NCBI GenBank assembly: GCA_003615045.1 | Contig: ML014122.1 | Span: 62,001 to 126,000, forward strand | Length of the DNA: 64,000 nucleotides | Source: Caulochytrium protostelioides | Taxonomy: Eukaryota; Chytridiomycota; Caulochytriomycetes; Caulochytriales; Caulochytriaceae | Direction of reading: 5' to 3' | Shown here: piece after piece, positions 50,803-61,121 of the stretch | Layout of the letters: each line of letters begins with the position of its first letter | How positions within the stretch are numbered: position 1 is the first letter of the stretch | Notes under the pieces: model-generated | What the model was told of the DNA's origin: nothing | Database searches by the model: none | Seen by the model: the letters and a program-made list of their open reading frames with translations, nothing else | Translations under genes and position numbers: made by a program

Positions 50803-53800
50803 ATGGCGTACGGACGGTATCCGCGGAACGACTATGGACTGCTCCATGGCGGCAGCGGCGAGTCCGGCGGCCGCCGGTCGAGCCGCAAAGCGTCGCGGCT
50901 GACGCCGATCCGGTTCCGCTACGTGATGATCCGCGCCTGCATCGCCATCCCCTTCCTCGTGCTCGTGCTGACCGCCTTCCTCTCGACGTCCTGGGACTAC
51001 CGCGCCCTGGCCCCGGGGGCCTGGCGGCCGAGCCCCAGCGCGGGGTTCGTCGGCGTCGATGTCGCCCCGCTCCGCGACGCCGCCGCCGCCAAGGGCAGCG
51101 CGCAGCCCGCCGACGACGCGTACGAGATTGCGTTGGTCACGGAGGACGAGCAGTATACCCACACCCATGTCGAGGACGCTGGGGCGGAGGCCGCGCGCCC
51201 CTCCTCGCCGTCTGCCGTGCTGGCCGCGTCGCCGCCGGCGATGGAGGACGGCGGCGAAAGCAGCCACTTGAACATCCACCGCGCCGAAGAGCCCACCAGT
51301 CGGCTGTTCCCGGCGTCGACGGTGCGGCTGCTCCACAAGGCGCGCCAGGAGCACGGGTTCTCGGTGGCCGGCTTCCACCAGTGTCCGATGCTCGACAACG
51401 CCGTGTTTGATGGGATGGTCTACCTGCACCCGCTGCAGGCGACGATCGCGGAGCGCAACCCGACGGAGCGGCAGTTCGTCGACCTCATCGACGAGAACGC
51501 GCGCCGCGTCGAGCGCTGGATCATGGGCCGCTTCGCGAGCGTCGACCCGCAGGACGTCCGCCGGCTCTCGTGCTACACGGCCGCCGAGGGCGCCGTGCCC
51601 TTCCTCAACCTCACGAACCACCGGCTGCTCAAGTGGATCGAGCCCGCCAACTACTTTGCCGATGTGTTCCCCAACCTCGCGCCCGAAATGAGCTTGATCC
51701 CGGGCCCGCGCCGCAAGTACAAAATCGCTTACCTGCTGATGGTCCACGAGGAAAGCGGGTTCCGCCACCTGAAGCTGCTGGTCGACCTGCTCGACGACGG
51801 CGAGGCCATTATCCTGATCCACGTCGACCACCGCAGCGACGCCCTCTACCGCAAGATTGATGACTGGATCCGCTGGAAAGAGACCACCACCCTCACGCCT
51901 GAGGGCGGTGCCGATGCCGATGCCGACGCCGACAACGACGACGCGTCGCCGGTCAACGGGCAGAACCGCTTCCGCGCCAAGCAGCGGCGCGTGGGCAACG
52001 TCTTCCTGGCGCGCTACCGCTACTCGAACATCTGGGGCCACATCAGCCTCGTGTACACGCAGCTCGCGGGCTTCTGGGAGCTGCAGGACCTCGCCGACTG
52101 GGACTATGTCATCAACCTCTCGAACTACGACTGGCCCCTGCGCCGCAACGCCGCGATTCACCGCGTCCTCTCGCAGGAAAAGTATGCCGGCAAGGTCTGG
52201 ATCGAGTATTGGGCCGACACCCAGGACCTCGCCGAGCGTTTCTTCCGACCGCACATGGGCGACAAGAAACACACCGCCACCTTCCACCCGCCGGACTTGG
52301 GGCTCATTGCGTGGCCGTTCCCGAACTGGAAGGCCTACAAGCACCACCAGTGGATGATCCTGACGCCGGAGTGTATCGGGTTCCTGCGCCGCTCGCGCGC
52401 GGCGCTGAACTTGCTCGCGTTCATGGACCACACCTTTATTCCGGACGAAAGTTTCTTTGCCACGGCCCTCATCAACATGCCCGAGTGGCGCAACCGCATC
52501 ATCAACGACAAGAAGCGCTACCTGCGCTTTGACGGCAGCGACGCCGCGCACCCCTCCTGGCTCGGATGGAACGACCGCCACCTCTTCCCGCCGGGCGAAA
52601 AGGAGCCGTCCTACTTCTTTGCGCGCAAGCTCAACGCCCTCGGCGACTACTTTGGCGAAGACAAGCTCTTGGCCTGGATCCGCGTCAACCACCTGGACAT
52701 GGAGACGTCCTCCACCGACTGCACCATCGAGCAGGCGCCGTTCCGTCCAGAGTGCCTGCGCATGCTGCTGGCCTCGTCGCCGCACCCAGCGGTCGACGGG
52801 GGTTCGGCCGCGACCAGGGATGCCACGTCGGCCAATGCGTCCGCTGCGGGCGATCCGTCGCAGCAGAAGGAGGTGATTGTGGTGCCCGTGAACCGCGCGA
52901 TGCTCCCGCTGGTCGCCAACCTGCGCTGCTCGTTGCGCAACGTCCGCGGCGGCGCCGCCCACATCGTCCACTGGAGTCTCGACGCCGAGACGCACGACGC
53001 GCTCACCGCGCAGGGCTACACGAGTCTCTACATGCAGGCCATGAAGGACGAGAACGCTTCGGCGCGCGCGCCGAGCCCGCACCGCTTGCTGCGCCACTCC
53101 CCCGAACTCACGCGGCTGAGCCACCACAAGCCCTCGCTGATCCGCAAGATCCTGACGGCCGGGTACGACGTGTGGTTCCTGGACGCGGACACGGTCGTGC
53201 TGCAGGACTTCCGGAGCAAAGCCGTTGCCGTGCCCGAGATGGACGTCGCCGTCGGCATGGGGGAGGCCACCGCGTGGTCACTCTCGGTCGGCCAGACGCC
53301 GGTCTCGGCGGCCTTGCCCGCCGCGCAGGTGCCCCGCATCGCGACCGGCATCATGTTCTTCCGCCAGGGCGTGCGCACCGACCGCTTCCTGGACGCGATG
53401 CAGCGCTACATGAAGGAGGACCCGGCGCTCGACGACGAGGACGCTGTCGCGCGCGTGCTCGCCGAGAAGGCCGCCATTCTCATCAGCGTCGGCGAGCACG
53501 CCGCCGACATCGCGCCCGCGACGACCGCCGCGACGCCGACGGCGGCCAACGCGGGCACGTGGCAGCTCGACGCGCTGCCGCGCACCGGCTCAGAGATGGA
53601 CTTGCCGCGCGTGCACGTGCTCTCGCAGTTCGAGTTTCCGTCGGGCCGGCTCTTCTTCGACACCCCGGCGGCCATCCCGGTCGATGTCGCCACCACGCAC
53701 CGCGTCGTCCACGCCAACGGCGCCGCCCTCGCCACGCAGGACCCCTCCGAGCCCGATGGCCTCCGCACGATCCAGTCGCGCCTGCAGCAGCGGGGCCTGT

Positions 53801-54009
53801 GGTTCCTCCAGCCGGACAATGTCCAGTGCCTGCCGGGGCTCGTGCCGGGCACCCCGGCGCGATCCCGTCAGGCCACGCTGGAGCACGACCATGCGCTGAC
53901 GGCCGAGCAGCAGCAGCAACAACAAGCCCAGCAGCAGCAAGCCCAGCAGCAGCCATCGCAAGAACCATCACAGCCGCAGGAGCAGCAACTGCCCAAGACG
54001 CCATCGCAG

Positions 54010-54047
<38 letters not shown>

Positions 54048-54228
54048 GTCTCTGCCCGTCGCGGGCGGTGCACCCCAGACCGATCCGGGGGACGCGCCGT
54101 CGATGCCGGCCGACGTCAAGGCCGCCCTGGCCTATCCGACCGACGCGAAGGACGCCGCCGCGGCGGCCGCAACCGTGATCGCGCCGGATGAAACGCCCAC
54201 CGCACCGGTCTCCCCGCCGCCCGCGTAA
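50803..54228 (+). CDS. fused GT14-GT77-like glycosyltransferase, Golgi type II membrane protein
   Basis: A 1141-residue protein. A cytosolic N-tail of ~40 residues is followed by a signal anchor (MIRACIAIPFLVLVLTAFLS), typical of Golgi enzymes. A stem region (~65-300) follows. Residues ~306-630 are a GT14 (core-2/I-branching GlcNAc- or xylosyltransferase, Branch family) domain: YKIAYLLMVHEE, IILIHVDHRSD, then NIWGHISLVYTQLAGFWEL, DYVINLSNYDWPL, KHHQWMILT, FIPDESFFATAL. Residues ~690-870 resemble GT77-type nucleotide-sugar transferases: VIVVPVNRAMLPLVANLRCS, SLIRKILTAGYDVWFLDADT with the metal-binding Asp794-X-Asp796, and ATGIMFFRQ. The last ~200 residues are low complexity with two poly-Gln tracts (CAG repeats near 53,909-54,042). 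It probably adds two sugars, or one sugar plus a branch, to wall or secreted glycans. Donor and acceptor cannot be read from the sequence. The next gene is another GT14 protein. Confidence 0.88.
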
Positions 54229-54575
54229 CCTGCCGCTGTCCTATGGAAGCGGCATACGCTGGGCCCTTTTGTATCCCTCATGTGCTCCCCATTCAATGAT
54301 TGATTTTTTTTTCGTTCTCTCTATGTCCCTCTGGTTTGCCTGCTGTTCCGTGGCACCGACGCGTCGGTATGGTGCACGTGTTGATGGCGACGGGGGCCAC
54401 GCGGCGGCGTGCTGATGGCCATGAAGCGGCGGCGGCGGCGGCCGAATGGCCGGGGCGGCGGCTGGCGGGGCGAGGTGTTACCGTGCATGGCCGACCCCTC
54501 ACGGCACGGAATTCTGCTTCCGCCGTGCACCTTCGCTCTGGGTCCCGCGGCCGGGCGCTGATTCGCCGCCGTCGC

Positions 54576-54606
<31 letters not shown>

Positions 54607-55272
54607 AGGGGAAAGGATCGACAGCGTCCGTGCTACCCCGAGAAAAGCGGTTTTGGTGAGGGACAAAAATCTCCAAAAAAGGATCGGCACGTCCGATCGA
54701 GGAGAATCATCCCACGGCGGTCGTCTTCACCGCGGAGGCGAGAGCCGTCCATGTGTGGTTTCTCGCGCTGCCCTCCGTGTCCCCATACCGAAAAAAAAAG
54801 TCCGCTCCATGCGGATACCGCCCGCCGGCCCGCTCGCCACGCTGTCTTCGCGTGCCTGAGCGGTCTTTCCCTGCGCGCACGCCCGTCTGTCTCCACGGCG
54901 GTTTCGACGGCTGGCTTCGTGGTGGTCTGCGCTGGCAGGATCGTCTGGTCGATCGTCCTTCAGGGGACCTCGTGGCGACGCCACCTTGACCGCCGTTCCT
55001 TGTATCTTCGACGCCCGGGTCGAGCCGTGCGTCCGGCATCCTTGCAGCCTCGTCGTCGTGGGGTCGGCACCGCCGTTGATACGGCCCATTCCTCCGCTGG
55101 CACCTGGCGTCTGGGTCCCGTCACGGTCTGATCGCGGCTCTGTGGCCGCCGCGACGCTGGGGGAGGTGCTGCTGCCACGCCGAACCGACGCTGCCACGAC
55201 GCCCTTGACGACGCCCCGTTGACGGTCGACCCACACACTGTCGCCGGCGGCCGCTCGATCAGAAACGCCACC
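54229..55272. other. spacer between the two glycosyltransferase genes
   Basis: About 1 kb with a T run at 54303-54312, CCGCCG/GTCGCC repeats near 54,565-54,605 and an A run near 54,790. ORFs are noise. It holds the first gene's 3' UTR and the second gene's promoter. Confidence 0.5.
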
Positions 55273-57681
55273 ATGCGCCTGCTGGTGCTGCCGCGGCGGC
55301 GCGGCTGGGTGAGCAACACGATCATGGCCACGGCGGCCGTGCTCGTGCTGCTCGCGCTGTACACGGCCCGCCGGCTCACGCGCGGGGCCGTCGGCGACTG
55401 GGCCTCCGCGCTCCGCGCCTCCCCGGTCGGCTCGCTCGCCCTGAGCACGTCGGCGGCGGCACGTCTCCCGCGCATCACGCCGCTGCTGGTCGCCAACATC
55501 GATGATGGCGTGGACCTGGACATGGACGACGTGGACGACGCTGCCTATGTGGACCACCACGCCGACGCCAGCGAAAGTGATAGCGTGCCAGCAGCAGCCG
55601 CTGGCAACAGCACGATGACGGCCGCCGATGCCGGCTTTGTGTCGGGCGTGCTTCCGCGCGTGGTCCGGCTGGCCGGCTTCGCGACGTGCGCGATGCTCGA
55701 TCTGGCGACGTTCGAGACCCGCGTGCCGCTCTACGCGCTGCACGGCCAGTCCATGGCGCAGTGGTATGCGCAGCAGATGGCCTACTACGGCCAGTATGCC
55801 GTCAAGCCGCCCCTCGCGACGTTTGTCGCGCCGTCGCAGCGCATCGCGCCCGCCACGCAGCTCGCCGGCATGATGGTCCGGCTGATCGACCGGCGCGCCC
55901 AGAAGACGGCCGACCACCTCCGCCGCACGGTCGGCTACCGCAGCCTGCGGCTGCACGGGCCGTCGCTGATGCGCTACGCGTGCTACATGTCGGCCCTGGG
56001 CGACTCGACCGAATCCGACCTGTCGGTTGGCACCTGGCTGCGCGACGTCTTTGCCCCCGTCTACTGGCCCCAGCTCGCATGGCTGCCCCCGGCACGGCGG
56101 GACCCGCTGCAGCCAGCGGCGGGACCGAATGCCGCGTGGCAGAACGTCACGTGGCAGGACGACCGCGACCGCTACCCGACACTGTATGCGCCGCAGGCGG
56201 ATCTAGCAGCGATCGCTGGCAGCCACGGCAACGCGGCGCTCGCGGCGTCGGCATCGGCCTCCACCGTCGCCGGCGCGAAGCCGTCGTACCGGCTGGCGTA
56301 TGTGATTCTGGCGCACGAGAACTTCCCCGCGCTCCTGCGATTGGTCAATGCGATCGAGCACCCGCAGGCCGTTGTGATGGTCCACGTGGACGCGCGCGCC
56401 GCCGCCGTCCGGGCCCAAGTCGAGGCCCTCGCCGCCAGCCGTCCGAATCTCATCGTGATGCCCGAGTCGTTCCAGGTGGCTTGGGGATCGTCCACCATTG
56501 TGCAGGTCCAGCTCCAGGCGTTCTTCCGCCTGATGGACCTCTGCACCTTCGACCACGTCATGAACCTGAGCGTCTACGACTATCCACTGCTCTCGACCGC
56601 CGCCATCATCCGCCGTCTCGCGGACTGGACCTACCGCACCGACGACGCCGTCCAGACCTTTGCGACCGGGCATCCCGACGCTGAGAACGCTCGTGACACG
56701 GCGCTCCCGCGAGCGCCCTCGGCGCCGACGACGGCGCCGGCGTCGTTGACCCCGCCCAGGACGCCCTTGGCGCCCATCGGCCCTAAGAGCTTTATCTGCC
56801 ACTGGCAGGCGCAAGCCGAAGTCGCAATGCGGCTCGGCCAGGCGATGCTCCCGCTGGAGGACTACTCGCGCATCGAGTATGTTCACGACCGAACGCTGCC
56901 GCCGCGCATCTACAACGGGTTCCGGTACCGCAAGCACGACCAGTGGATGGTCCTCTCGCGCGGCTTCCTCGAGCGGCTTCGGCGCAGCCGCGACGCGCTC
57001 GCCCTGCTCACCTGGGGCGAGCACGCGTTCGTGCTGGACGAGAGCTACTTTGCCGTGTGGATGATGCACGGCCACCCGACCGGCCCTCCGCCGGGCCGCA
57101 TCGGCCGCGTTATCGACCACGTCACCAACGCGTGGTTCCGCCGCGCGCGCACCCGCCGCGAGGATACCGAGCTGGATGCCAAGCTGAGCCACTGGCCATT
57201 GCCCGCCGGCGACCGCCGGCGCCCCCAGCCGCCCCAGCCCGATGCCGCGGCCGCCGATGCGGCACCCTCGCCGCCGACATCCAGCCTGCCCTCGCCCGGA
57301 TCGCCACGCTCGGAAGCACCGCCATCGGAACCGCCCTCGTCTGAAGCACCCTTATCGGAACCTCTCGCGTCGAGCCAGGAGTACGTCGTCAACACGTGCT
57401 TCCGGTTCCTCCACTTCAGCCCCGCCGCCGAGCACCCCGACTGGCTCTCGCTGAAGCAGCTCCAGCGCGTCGTCGACGCCACGCCCGAGCACTACTGGTT
57501 CGCGCGCAAAGTGAAGAGCGATGCGGACGCCACGGTGGCCTGGATGGATGCGCACCGCGCCGAGATCGATGCCCGTGACGCCGGGCCTCCATCCCCCGGA
57601 GCGGCGACCGCCGCCTCCCCGCCGATCCCCGCCGCGGCTCTGGAGCACGCAGCCTCGGTCGAAGCGTACGCGACCTCCTAG
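55273..57681 (+). CDS. GT14 (Branch-family) glycosyltransferase, type II membrane protein
   Basis: An 802-residue protein from the ATG at 55273 (GCCACCATGC context); an upstream in-frame ATG at 55219 is weaker. A basic start precedes a signal anchor, IMATAAVLVLLALYTA. A stem with an Asp-rich patch extends to ~330. The GT14 domain runs from ~339: YRLAYVILAHENFPALLRLV, VVMVHVDARAAAV, VAWGSSTIVQVQLQAFFRLM, DHVMNLSVYDYPLL, then RKHDQWMVLSRGFLERL and FVLDESYFAVWM. A Pro/Ser/Glu linker precedes a C-terminal block with CFRFLHFS and HYWFARKV. The second domain of the upstream gene is absent here. The order of motifs matches the neighbour's GT14 part, so the two are likely paralogues. Substrate is unknown; xylosyl- or GlcNAc-transfer are the family's known reactions. 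Confidence 0.88.
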   Translation: MRLLVLPRRRGWVSNTIMATAAVLVLLALYTARRLTRGAVGDWASALRASPVGSLALSTSAAARLPRITPLLVANIDDGVDLDMDDVDDAAYVDHHADASESDSVPAAAAGNSTMTAADAGFVSGVLPRVVRLAGFATCAMLDLATFETRVPLYALHGQSMAQWYAQQMAYYGQYAVKPPLATFVAPSQRIAPATQLAGMMVRLIDRRAQKTADHLRRTVGYRSLRLHGPSLMRYACYMSALGDSTESDLSVGTWLRDVFAPVYWPQLAWLPPARRDPLQPAAGPNAAWQNVTWQDDRDRYPTLYAPQADLAAIAGSHGNAALAASASASTVAGAKPSYRLAYVILAHENFPALLRLVNAIEHPQAVVMVHVDARAAAVRAQVEALAASRPNLIVMPESFQVAWGSSTIVQVQLQAFFRLMDLCTFDHVMNLSVYDYPLLSTAAIIRRLADWTYRTDDAVQTFATGHPDAENARDTALPRAPSAPTTAPASLTPPRTPLAPIGPKSFICHWQAQAEVAMRLGQAMLPLEDYSRIEYVHDRTLPPRIYNGFRYRKHDQWMVLSRGFLERLRRSRDALALLTWGEHAFVLDESYFAVWMMHGHPTGPPPGRIGRVIDHVTNAWFRRARTRREDTELDAKLSHWPLPAGDRRRPQPPQPDAAAADAAPSPPTSSLPSPGSPRSEAPPSEPPSSEAPLSEPLASSQEYVVNTCFRFLHFSPAAEHPDWLSLKQLQRVVDATPEHYWFARKVKSDADATVAWMDAHRAEIDARDAGPPSPGAATAASPPIPAAALEHAASVEAYATS

Positions 57682-57760
57682 CTCGGCTGGCCATGAATGG
57701 CTCTTCTGAATCTATAGACCAATATAACGTGGCGCTTGTCGCTCAAGATGGAGAATGGGG

Positions 57761-60649
57761 TTATGCGACATACTCGTAGGCGCGCATGTTGTCCTCCTGG
57801 CGCCGGAGGTACTCCTTGGTGATCAGGTCCTCGATGCGGGTCTTGATCATGGCGACATTGGCCTGGAAGCGCTTCGCGCACTGCGCAATCACCTCGTTAA
57901 CGAGCTGCGTGTGCAGCATGACTTTGCGGGCCTTCATGATGCGCACCACGATGCAGTCGATCTGGGCGCGCCGCTCGTCCTCGATGTGCCGCACTGTCGC
58001 GGCATACTCCTGCGCGTCTTCGTAGGCGCCCATCGGATCAAGGGTCGGCCCGTCGTCCTCGCCGACGCCGTCGCCGTCCCCAGCTCCTGCGCTGGGCGGC
58101 CCGCTGCCGCCGCGGGAGGCGGCCGAGCGCCCGCGCGCCGTCAGGAGCTGCGACCGCTTCGGCAGCGCGAGGAGATTGATCTTGGTGACGGGCGCTGTGA
58201 ACTGGTGGTTGAACACGAACGAGTCCGTGGGCTCGATCGTGCGCGAGGCGGGCCGCTTGAGCAGCAGCCGGTGCTTGCCGTGCACGAGCGGCACGAGGTG
58301 GCGATACACGAGCTCTTCCGACAGCCCTGTCCGCTCGATGATCTGCGCGAGGGTCCATCCGTCGTCACGGCGGCCGCTGTTGGCGTGGTCGTGGTCGGCA
58401 TTGACCTTGTTGCCGCCGTGGCTGCTGGCATCGTCGTCGTCGTTGTTGAAGCACGCCAGCAGCAGGTGCATCGTCAGGGTGGGCACGGTAATTTCCTTGC
58501 GGCCTTTGGGGAAGTGGGCTCGGAGCTCGGCGAGGCCGAGCGAGAACTGGAAGGTCAGCTTGCGGCCCGAGTACTGGCCCATGTAGAAGCGGTGGAAGGC
58601 GTCCATCGCGTGGCGCAGCGGCGGCGCCATCAGGGCCGTCACGTCCGGACAGCGCGGCGCGTCGGGCCAGTGCGTGGAGGTGAGCACGTTGACGCGGATC
58701 TTGGCGGCGTCCGGATGGGCGTCACGGGCGTGGGGTGCCGACGGGTCGCGGAACGCGGTATCGAGATCGTCCGAGAGGTGCATGTCGTTGAACATGCCCT
58801 CCATCTTGCGCGTGAACTGGCTGCCGCCGTCCATCTTGAGGCGCGCCAGCAGCGCCTTCTCGGTATCTTCCGAGACGGACCGGTCGTTGAGCAAGCGTTT
58901 CGCGAGATGCGACTTGTAGTGGCGCTCAAAGATATCGCGGTCCTGGAGGTACCTGAACAGGGTCATACAGTGGTCGATAATGGCATCGATCTCGGCCTCC
59001 GACTTGCCCTTGATGCCCTTCTTCATGTGGTTGTCCATGTAGAGCGACATGAACTCGGCGGCGCGCGGCATGGCGTTCAGGTCGCGGACGATGCAGCCGT
59101 GGAACACCGACTCGAAGGTGTGGTCGTTGTCGAAGCAGCGGCCGAGCAGATGCGTGATGCGCGCATTCAGCTCGAGCAGCGACTCGACCCACCGGAAGGG
59201 CTGCGGCGGCGACGGACGCGCCGGGGCCGGTTCCGTCGTCGTCGCCGTTGGCGCGGGAAGAACGAACCCACCGAAATCAAAGTGGATCGCTTTGACGAGG
59301 GTATGGATCCAGGCCACCGTGTGCTGACGCATCGCGTCGTGCGCGGCGCTCACGGGCAACAGGAGCGTATACATCATGGCCAGGTCGTCCCACTTGTCGT
59401 TCTCCAGCATGGGCACGATGGTGGCCGGGGTGACGATCGTCGCGTCGACGTGCGGCGTGACGAGCCTCGCATACAGAATCGCACGCATCGGCTTGGCGCA
59501 CTGCTTAAAGAAACGCTCGCAGCGCTGCTGCTCTTGGGCGAGCCGCATCTGCACGTTCCGCAGGTACGCGGTCGCCGAGAGCCGCGCGGCGAGCCGGTCC
59601 CCTTCTTCGCCATAGAACAGCTCGGAGGTCTGGTATAAGCAGGGAATCAGCACCTTGTCCAGCAAGTTCCCGCCGGATGGGAACGACAGCGACTTTAACA
59701 TCGCCACGAGATCATCGAGCCACCGATCCAGTCGGTTGGTCCCGCCGACGCCGGCGGCCCGCGATGCATCATCGGCCGATGTCGAGGCCGGCGCCAGCGA
59801 CATCGCGATCGCCGCCGCCAGGGTCGGTTCCACGTCGACCGACATGCCAGCCGTGGCGGCGGCCGCGGCCGCGTGATTAGGATCGACCGGCCCGTCGCTC
59901 AAACGATCGAGGTGGATGAGGTACAGCATCGTCTTGACCAGCGTCGGCTCGATCGGGAGCGTCGGGCATTGAATCACGCGCGCCACGAACATGGCGAAGC
60001 AGGTATCGCGCACGTTCGGGAGCGACGCCGGATAGAGGTACCGCTGGTCCATGTAGATGAAGATCAGCTGATGCAGCTGCGTCGTGACAGCGAAGTGGGT
60101 CCACGTCGCTTGGACCTGCTTGAGGAAACTCAGACTGCTGTCAAGCGTCATGCGGTCCGTGTCGCGCAAGTATGCGCACATGGCCGCGCTCAGCCGCTTC
60201 GGCTCGTCGCTTTCACCCATCAACATTCGGTGCATCGCCGCCAGTGTGTTGTCATGGGGGTCGTCGCCGGCGGCGGTCGCGTGGAGGGCGGCCTCGGTCG
60301 GGAGCACCGTCATCGCCGGCGGCCGGCCGACGCCCGCCGGGAACGCCGCTCCGATGCTGTCGGCGGCCCAGGCCTCCATGTGCTCCGCGACCAGGCGCTT
60401 CAGTGACGCGTAGAGCTGTGCGCCGCCCTTGTGGATCACCATGGAGTACACGGTCCGGTAGAGGTCCTCGAAGGAGAGCTTGCTGGGGCCGCCTTCGTAG
60501 ATCTGGTTGAGGCACTGCGCCAGGTGGTCCCACTGCACGGCCGCGTCGAAGACGTTGCCGGGGCGCCGCGCGACCGGCCGGATCATCCGCGACACGGGTT
60601 TGATGCGGCGCGCGCCGCTCGCGCCGCTCGGGCCCAGCGGTCCGGCCAT
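57761..60649 (-). CDS. CUL3: cullin-3, scaffold of BTB ubiquitin ligases
   Basis: A 962-residue cullin. It bridges BTB-domain substrate adaptors (N-terminus) and the RING protein Rbx1 (C-terminus). The N-terminal KLSFEDLYRTVYSMVIHKGG is the cullin-3-type version of the first cullin repeat. Mid-protein, YMDNHMKKGIKGKSEAEID and DIFERHYKSHLAKRLLNDRS are the conserved region before the cullin-homology domain. The C-terminal neddylation segment reads IVVRIMKARKVM with the NEDD8 acceptor Lys906, and the chain ends YEYVA as in other cullins. It is longer than human CUL3 (768) because of Ala/Asp/His low-complexity inserts. Only 79 bases separate its stop from the GT14 stop, so the two genes converge tightly. 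A pentamer array sits in its immediate 5' leader. Confidence 0.95.
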   Translation of the reverse strand: MAGPLGPSGASGARRIKPVSRMIRPVARRPGNVFDAAVQWDHLAQCLNQIYEGGPSKLSFEDLYRTVYSMVIHKGGAQLYASLKRLVAEHMEAWAADSIGAAFPAGVGRPPAMTVLPTEAALHATAAGDDPHDNTLAAMHRMLMGESDEPKRLSAAMCAYLRDTDRMTLDSSLSFLKQVQATWTHFAVTTQLHQLIFIYMDQRYLYPASLPNVRDTCFAMFVARVIQCPTLPIEPTLVKTMLYLIHLDRLSDGPVDPNHAAAAAATAGMSVDVEPTLAAAIAMSLAPASTSADDASRAAGVGGTNRLDRWLDDLVAMLKSLSFPSGGNLLDKVLIPCLYQTSELFYGEEGDRLAARLSATAYLRNVQMRLAQEQQRCERFFKQCAKPMRAILYARLVTPHVDATIVTPATIVPMLENDKWDDLAMMYTLLLPVSAAHDAMRQHTVAWIHTLVKAIHFDFGGFVLPAPTATTTEPAPARPSPPQPFRWVESLLELNARITHLLGRCFDNDHTFESVFHGCIVRDLNAMPRAAEFMSLYMDNHMKKGIKGKSEAEIDAIIDHCMTLFRYLQDRDIFERHYKSHLAKRLLNDRSVSEDTEKALLARLKMDGGSQFTRKMEGMFNDMHLSDDLDTAFRDPSAPHARDAHPDAAKIRVNVLTSTHWPDAPRCPDVTALMAPPLRHAMDAFHRFYMGQYSGRKLTFQFSLGLAELRAHFPKGRKEITVPTLTMHLLLACFNNDDDDASSHGGNKVNADHDHANSGRRDDGWTLAQIIERTGLSEELVYRHLVPLVHGKHRLLLKRPASRTIEPTDSFVFNHQFTAPVTKINLLALPKRSQLLTARGRSAASRGGSGPPSAGAGDGDGVGEDDGPTLDPMGAYEDAQEYAATVRHIEDERRAQIDCIVVRIMKARKVMLHTQLVNEVIAQCAKRFQANVAMIKTRIEDLITKEYLRRQEDNMRAYEYVA

Positions 60650-60660
60650 GGCGCGCGTGC

Positions 60661-60705
60661 GTCGCTTTACTTCGCTTCGCTTCGCTTTACTTCGCTTCGC
60701 TTCGG
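60661..60705. repeat. pentanucleotide array in the CUL3 leader
   Basis: Nine 5-base units (GTCGC, TTTAC, then TTCGC three times, TTTAC, TTCGC, TTCGC, TTCGG) ending 11 bases upstream of the CUL3 start codon. The pattern suggests a 20-bp block duplicated once. Confidence 0.9.
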
Positions 60706-60832
60706 TGGCGGCGATGGCGTCGTCAGACCGACGTCAGACGGAGTATAGAAAAACCGAGAACGGGCCTCCGAGATCGTCCTCCGAGATGCTCGCCCCAAGG
60801 ATCGCCCCACCCAGGGATATCCCTCGAGGATT

Positions 60833-60908
60833 GCCAGGGATCAGTTCAGGGATGTCCAGGGACGCTTGAGGGATCGTTCCAGGGATCGTTTCAGGGATCT
60901 TCAGGGAG
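60833..60908. repeat. degenerate ~12-bp repeat around AGGGAT
   Basis: CAGGGAT-type cores recur seven times at spacings of 12, 10, 12, 12, 12 and 9 bases, separated by variable T/C-rich residues. Confidence 0.7.
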
Positions 60909-61114
60909 AGCGCGACCGTGAGCACGATCGGACGCCAGATCCTCTGACGCGGGATCCAGCGGCGGTGCAGGCGCGTGGGCACCCCGCGCGAGCAGCGTCT
61001 GGCGAATGGCCGATCCGCGCAGCAGCGCCACGGGTATCGGGAGGCGGCCAATCAAGACGGGCTGTTGCCGACGGCGTCGGGCGATCGGGTGGCGGATGGG
61101 GCCAAAGCCAGCTG

Positions 61115-61121
61115 TATAAAA
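61115..61121 (+). promoter_or_regulatory. consensus TATA box without an adjacent recognised gene
   Basis: TATAAAA in GC-rich surroundings. The nearest recognised plus-strand gene is the GTPase 1.3 kb downstream; a leader intron or an unseen transcript would be needed. Confidence 0.35.
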
